From: Lachnospiraceae bacterium
Lineage (GTDB): Bacteria; Bacillota; Clostridia; Lachnospirales; Lachnospiraceae
Assembly (NCBI GenBank): GCA_900754855.1
Contig: CAAEEI010000074.1
Location: 1 to 16,860 of the forward strand
Direction of reading: 5' to 3'
DNA: 16,860 nt
Shown here: positions 13,309 to 16,860 of the stretch, piece by piece
How positions within the stretch are numbered: the stretch's first letter is position 1
How the letters are laid out: each line of letters begins with the position of its first letter
Program-made: the position numbers and the translations under genes
Notes under the pieces: model-generated
Seen by the model: only the letters and a program-made list of their open reading frames with translations
Database searches by the model: none
Told to the model about the DNA's origin: nothing

Positions 13309-14394
13309 ATGGGAAAAATTATATTAACCGGTGACAGACCAACGGGAAGACTGCATGTCGGCCATTATGTGGGGTCACTGCGAAGAAGAGTGGAACTCCA
13401 GAATTCGGGAGAATTTGATAAGATTTTTATTATGATTGCCGATGCGCAGGCATTAACAGACAATGCGGATAAACCAGAGAAGGTAAGACAGAATATAATG
13501 GAAGTAGCGCTGGATTATCTTGCCTGTGGTTTAGATCCGGAAAAGTCTGTTTTGTTTATTCAGTCTATGGTTCCTGAATTGACAGAATTGACGTTTTATT
13601 ATTCCAATCTGGTTACGGTATCCAGACTGCAGAGAAATCCGACGGTAAAAAACGAGATTAAGATGCGTAATTTCGAAGCAAGTATTCCGGTAGGATTTTT
13701 TACTTATCCGATCAGTCAGGCTGCGGATATTACGGCATTTAAAGCAACGACAGTGCCTGTCGGTGAAGACCAGATGCCGATGCTGGAACAGTGCAGGGAA
13801 ATCGTACACAAATTTAATGCCGTTTACGGGGAGACGCTGGTGGATCCGCAGATTCTTCTGCCGGATAATAAAGCCTGTCTCCGGTTACCGGGCATAGACG
13901 GTAAAGCCAAGATGAGTAAATCATTGGGCAACTGCATCTATCTTTCTGATACGGAACAGGATGTGAAAAAGAAAGTCATGTCCATGTTTACGGACCCGAA
14001 CCATCTGCGGATTGAAGACCCAGGTCAGGTAGAGGGAAATCCGGTCTTTATTTATCTTGATGCTTTCAGCAGAGATGAGCATTTTGCAGAGTTCCTGCCG
14101 GAGTATCAGAACCTTCAGGAATTAAAAGATCACTATACCCGTGGTGGGCTGGGTGATGTGAAGGTGAAGAAATTCTTAAATAAAGTGATTCAGTCGGAAC
14201 TGGAACCGATTCGCCAGAGAAGAAAGATGTGGGAAAAAGATATTCCGGCAGTCTATGAGATCCTGAAAAAAGGAAGCGAAGAGGCACAGGCAGCAGCAGC
14301 GCAGACGTTAAGTGAAGTTCGGGCGGCTATGCGGATTAATTATTTTGATAATGAAGATATGATCAAGGAACAGATGGAAAAATATAACAAATAG
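13309..14394 (+). CDS. trpS: Tryptophanyl-tRNA synthetase, TrpRS II-like type
   Basis: 361-residue class I aminoacyl-tRNA synthetase that charges tRNA-Trp. The HIGH-type motif is HVGH (16-19) within TGDRPTGRLHVGHYVGSL, and the second signature is a perfect KMSKS (201-205) in DGKAKMSKSLGN. The catalytic half also holds ADAQALTDN and the PISQAADITAF block. The N-terminal GDRPTG and LQRNPTVKNEI blocks resemble the TrpRS II branch (as in the second Deinococcus enzyme) rather than the FSGIQPSG-type TrpRS of Bacillus and E. coli. It is probably the only housekeeping copy, but that cannot be told from the window. An AAGGATG site precedes the ATG. It is followed by a terminator and forms a single-gene unit. 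Confidence 0.95.
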   Translation: MGKIILTGDRPTGRLHVGHYVGSLRRRVELQNSGEFDKIFIMIADAQALTDNADKPEKVRQNIMEVALDYLACGLDPEKSVLFIQSMVPELTELTFYYSNLVTVSRLQRNPTVKNEIKMRNFEASIPVGFFTYPISQAADITAFKATTVPVGEDQMPMLEQCREIVHKFNAVYGETLVDPQILLPDNKACLRLPGIDGKAKMSKSLGNCIYLSDTEQDVKKKVMSMFTDPNHLRIEDPGQVEGNPVFIYLDAFSRDEHFAEFLPEYQNLQELKDHYTRGGLGDVKVKKFLNKVIQSELEPIRQRRKMWEKDIPAVYEILKKGSEEAQAAAAQTLSEVRAAMRINYFDNEDMIKEQMEKYNK

Positions 14395-14422
14395 TGATAA
14401 GTTGCCGAGGCACGTGATCATC

Positions 14423-14469
14423 AGAAGCCCCTGTAAAAGAACCGTTTTTCTGCAGAGGGCTTCTTTTTT
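14423..14469 (+). terminator. Terminator of trpS
   Basis: AGAAGCCC (14423-14430) pairs with GGGCTTCT (14457-14464), with a possible inner CTG/CAG pairing and a large loop, followed by a T-run to 14469. Confidence 0.75.
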
Positions 14470-14550
14470 ATACGATTTTATACCATATTTTCCGTCATAT
14501 TCTGAAAAGTCATGGGGTTCACAGAAACAGGTATTGGGAGGGAGAGAACA

Positions 14551-15414
14551 ATGTGGATAGTTTATGCGATAGGTTCCTCGTTTTTTGCCGGAATCACGGC
14601 GATTTTGGCAAAGTGTGGGATAAGAAAAACGGATTCTGATGTGGCAACGGCGGTACGGACCATCATTGTGTTGTTTTTTTCCTGGATCATGGTCTGGATC
14701 ACCGGAACATGGAAGGGAATAAGCGGGATCAGTTTTCGGACGCTGCTCTTTTTGGTTCTGTCCGGATTAGCCACCGGAGCCTCCTGGTTATGTTATTTTC
14801 GTGCGCTGCAGCTGGGCGATGTCAATAAGGTGACGCCCATTGATAAGTCCAGTACGGTATTGACGATTTTAATGGCGCTGCTTTTTTTTCAGGAAGGCAT
14901 AAACGGGCAGAAAATTGTGGCGATCGTCATGATTGGAACCGGGACGATTTTCATGATTACGAAAAAAAACTGGGAGAAAAAGGAAGAAGGAAGAGGCTGG
15001 CTGATTTATGCTGTTCTTTCTGCCGTCTTTGCCAGCCTGACGGCGATTTTGGGTAAAATAGGAATCGCTGACATAGATGCTGATCTGGGTACGGCCATGC
15101 GAACCAGCGTTGTTCTGGTGATGGCTTGGGGGATGGTCTTTCTGACCGGAAAACAACAGCAGGTAAAAGAAATTGAACAAAGGGAATTGCTGTTTATCTG
15201 TTTGTCCGGATTAGCCACCGGGGCCTCCTGGTTATGCTATTACCGGGCTTTACAGGAAGGACCGGCCAGCGTTGTCGTCCCGGTGGACAAACTGAGTATC
15301 TTAGTGACGATTGCCTTTTCCCGCATTGTTTTTCATGAAAAACTGACAAAAAAAGGGATGGCAGGAGTAGTATTGATTACAGTGGGAACCCTGCTTCTGG
15401 CAATTCCCGGGTGA
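14551..15414 (+). CDS. EamA/DMT-family transporter made of two near-duplicate halves
   Basis: 287-residue membrane transporter of the drug/metabolite superfamily, with ten predicted helices in two EamA repeats (residues about 1-141 and 150-287). The start MWIVYAIGSS at 14551 has GGGAGGGAG upstream; an in-frame ATG 13 codons earlier lacks a site. Both halves contain SGLATGASWLCY(F/Y)RAL, FFAGITAILAK / FASLTAILGK, AVRTIIVL / AMRTSVVL and PIDK / PVDK. They look like two copies of a single-repeat EamA protein (COG2510 type) joined by a short charged linker (KKNWEKKEEGRG). Substrate unknown. A perfect inverted repeat that could act as terminator begins 23 nt after the stop. Confidence 0.9.
   Translation: MWIVYAIGSSFFAGITAILAKCGIRKTDSDVATAVRTIIVLFFSWIMVWITGTWKGISGISFRTLLFLVLSGLATGASWLCYFRALQLGDVNKVTPIDKSSTVLTILMALLFFQEGINGQKIVAIVMIGTGTIFMITKKNWEKKEEGRGWLIYAVLSAVFASLTAILGKIGIADIDADLGTAMRTSVVLVMAWGMVFLTGKQQQVKEIEQRELLFICLSGLATGASWLCYYRALQEGPASVVVPVDKLSILVTIAFSRIVFHEKLTKKGMAGVVLITVGTLLLAIPG
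14758..15243 (+). repeat. Internal direct repeat within the EamA gene
   Basis: The segment from TCCGGATTAGCCACCGG through GCCTCCTGGTTATG (14761-14795) recurs at 15206-15240 with only two single-base differences, both at third codon positions. Shorter conserved DNA such as CGGCGATTTTGG is also shared at 14598 and 15041. Nearly identical DNA means a recent duplication or gene conversion. Confidence 0.8.
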
Positions 15415-15434
15415 AAATTGTAAAAAACTTCCTC

Positions 15435-15463
15435 TTGAAAACAAACGTCTGTTCTGTTATGAT
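15435..15463 (+). promoter_or_regulatory. Promoter of the Y-family polymerase operon
   Basis: TTGAAA (15435-15440), a 17-nt spacer and TATGAT (15458-15463). The spacer is the left arm of the long inverted repeat and contains a LexA-like box. Confidence 0.65.
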
Positions 15464-15492
15464 AAAAGAAAAACAGAACAGACGTTTGTTTT
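15438..15492. promoter_or_regulatory. Perfect 21-bp inverted repeat with two LexA-box-like sequences
   Basis: Arm 15438-15458 is the exact reverse complement of arm 15472-15492, with a 13-nt loop. Each arm holds a near-match to the Gram-positive SOS box GAAC-N4-GTTC: AAAC-GTCT-GTTC at 15443-15454 and GAAC-AGAC-GTTT at 15476-15487, 7 of 8 fixed bases each. The first lies between -35 and -10 and the second just past the predicted start, good places for a repressor. The RNA hairpin with its U-rich right end could also terminate the EamA transcript. Confidence 0.6.
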
Positions 15493-15528
15493 TTGTGATA
15501 AAGGGAAACCTGGTGGGGGAGAGAGAAA

Positions 15529-16800
15529 ATGGCAGAAAAGGAAAGAGTGTATATTTGTATTGATCTGAAATCTTTTTATGCTTCGGTGGAATGTCGGGAA
15601 AGAGGGCTGGATCCCATGACAACGAATCTGGTGGTGGCTGATCCTGAGCGCACGGAGAAGACCATCTGTCTGGCGGTTTCTCCGGCCATGAAGGCGCAGG
15701 GGGTTCCGGGAAGATGCCGGGTTTTTCAGATCCCGGCAGATATTCCCTATATTATGGCGCCGCCCAGGATGCAGCTTTATATTGCGTATTCGGCAAAGAT
15801 TTACGGGATTTATCTGCACTATATCGCTAAAGAAGATATGCATGTATATTCCATTGATGAGGTATTTATGGATGTGACGGATTATCTGTCGATGTACCGG
15901 ATGTCAGCAAAAGCGCTCAGTGAGATGATCATGAAAGACGTTTATCGGACTACGGGCATTACGGCATCGGCCGGCATAGGGCCCAATCTGTATCTGGCGA
16001 AGATTGCCATGGATCTTCTGGCAAAATATGCTCCGGATCATATTGGCATTCTGGACGAGGAAACTTATCGGCGGCTGCTCTGGCGACACAGACCGCTGAC
16101 GGATTTTTGGCGGATTGGCGGAGGGATTTCCCGTCGGCTGGCAGCGGTGGGGATCACCACGATGGAAGAAATTGCGCAGGCTAGAGAAGAAGTTCTTTAT
16201 CGGCTTTTTGGCGTGGACGCAGAACTGCTGATCGATCATGCCTGGGGGAGAGAGACGGTGACTATGGCCGATATTAAAGCCTACCGGCCGGAAGAGCATT
16301 CTCTTTCCAGCGGCCAGGTGCTGTGCAGAGATTATGATTTTTCCGCTGGCAGACTGGTGGCAAAAGAAATGGCGGATATGCTGTGTATGGAGCTGGTGGA
16401 AAAAGATCTGGTTACTTCCTCGATTACTCTTCATGTGGGCTACGCCCGTTCTTTTGCGAAGAAACCGGCTCATGGGACAATACATTTATACAGCGCCACC
16501 AGTTCTTCCCGGGAGATGATCGCCAGCACGGCGGCTCTCTATGACCGGATTGTGGATCCCCGCTATGCCGTCCGCCGGATCAGCCTGACCTTTCCGCAGG
16601 TCACCAGCGGATATTTCCGACAATACGATCTGTTTTCCGAACCGAAGGCCCGGGAGAGGGAACGATGTCTGCAAAAGGCGGTGCTGGAGGTGAAACAGAA
16701 ATATGGAAAAAATGCGGTGGTCAAGGGGATGAATCTGGAAGAACAGGCTACGGGAATGGAAAGAAACCGACAGATTGGAGGACATAGAAGTGGGACGTAA
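15529..16800 (+). CDS. Y-family translesion DNA polymerase (UvrX/DinB-like)
   Basis: 423-residue error-prone polymerase that copies damaged DNA. The catalytic metal ligands are Asp12 in CIDLKSFYASVE and Asp110-Glu111 in YSIDEVFMD. The block LVVADPERTEKTICLAVSPAMK and CRVFQIP are typical of the UvrX/UmuC-like branch found next to yolD genes. A helix-hairpin-helix region is at about 185-225 and the little-finger domain at about 240-350. QYDLF (365-369) followed by SEP is a good sliding-clamp-binding motif. GGGGGAGAGA precedes the ATG. The 3' end overlaps the next gene by 11 nt in another frame, so the two are coupled. Damage induction is suggested by the LexA-like boxes upstream. Confidence 0.93.
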   Translation: MAEKERVYICIDLKSFYASVECRERGLDPMTTNLVVADPERTEKTICLAVSPAMKAQGVPGRCRVFQIPADIPYIMAPPRMQLYIAYSAKIYGIYLHYIAKEDMHVYSIDEVFMDVTDYLSMYRMSAKALSEMIMKDVYRTTGITASAGIGPNLYLAKIAMDLLAKYAPDHIGILDEETYRRLLWRHRPLTDFWRIGGGISRRLAAVGITTMEEIAQAREEVLYRLFGVDAELLIDHAWGRETVTMADIKAYRPEEHSLSSGQVLCRDYDFSAGRLVAKEMADMLCMELVEKDLVTSSITLHVGYARSFAKKPAHGTIHLYSATSSSREMIASTAALYDRIVDPRYAVRRISLTFPQVTSGYFRQYDLFSEPKARERERCLQKAVLEVKQKYGKNAVVKGMNLEEQATGMERNRQIGGHRSGT

Positions 16801-16860
16801 AAAAATGAGACGGGAAGACCGGGCAAAACAGTTTATGCCCTTTGCCGCTTTGAAAGGGTA
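16790..16860 (+). CDS. YolD-like protein, N-terminal part (runs off the window)
   Basis: GTG at 16790 has GGAGG 8 nt upstream, inside the polymerase gene. The reading frame stays open to the window edge and gives a product starting MGRKKMRREDRAKQFMPF, followed by AALKG. That REDRAKQFMPF(A/D)ALKG opening is typical of YolD-like proteins, small partners found next to UvrX/UmuC-type polymerases in Firmicutes. Only 23 residues are visible. A later in-frame ATG (16805) is an alternative start without a good ribosome site. Confidence 0.7.
   Translation, partial: MGRKKMRREDRAKQFMPFAALKG

Noticed and set aside
1..16860. CRISPR arrays, tRNA or rRNA genes, insertion sequences, phage genes
   Set aside because: No regularly spaced repeats, cloverleaf patterns, transposase or integrase frames, or target-site duplications were seen.

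Overview
The window looks like chromosomal DNA of a low-to-mid GC Gram-positive anaerobe of the Clostridia, most likely a gut Lachnospiraceae relative. The reasons are the strong AAAGGAGG-type ribosome binding sites, canonical TTGACA/TATAAT promoters, PTS and CsoR systems, a Y-family polymerase paired with a YolD-like gene, and general codon use. The assignment is inference from gene content. No rRNA, tRNA, CRISPR array, IS element or phage gene was seen.

Region 1 (1-3133): a CPA2-type cation/proton antiporter (minus, cut by the window edge) lies downstream of a minus-strand two-component pair. The histidine kinase gene comes first, overlaps the OmpR-type regulator gene, and appears to encode no membrane segment. 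A GNAT acetyltransferase gene is divergent from the kinase. It meets the next gene tail to tail with a 4-nt overlap.

Region 2 (3130-8740): a sugar or hexitol locus. A DeoR-family regulator (minus) is divergent from a plus-strand operon of three genes: a SorE-like zinc-dependent polyol-phosphate dehydrogenase, a complete mannitol-type EIICBA permease, and a FruK-like 1-phosphofructokinase, followed by a terminator. No usual mannitol-1-phosphate 5-dehydrogenase (MtlD) is present. Together the genes suggest hexitol uptake and phosphorylation, oxidation next to the phosphorylated carbon to a ketose 1-phosphate, and phosphorylation to the 1,6-bisphosphate. For mannitol that gives mannitol 1-P, then fructose 1-P, then fructose 1,6-bisP. 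The 522-nt spacer between deoR and the operon is structured. It holds a GC-rich island with a 35-codon ORF, hairpins, a terminator and repeats that could be operators.

Region 3 (8760-11940): a copper operon. A clear promoter and a CsoR dyad precede csoR and a CopA P-type ATPase. The ATPase carries a C-terminal CopZ-like domain with its own Shine-Dalgarno sequence and ATG, so free CopZ may be made from inside copA. A bidirectional terminator ends the unit.

Region 4 (11941-16860): an AI-2E-family membrane protein (minus), a TrpRS of the 'GDRPTG' (TrpRS II-like) type, an EamA transporter made of two very similar halves, and an UvrX/DinB-like Y-family polymerase overlapping the start of a YolD-like gene. 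A perfect 21-bp inverted repeat in front of the polymerase contains two LexA-box-like sequences arranged around a promoter.
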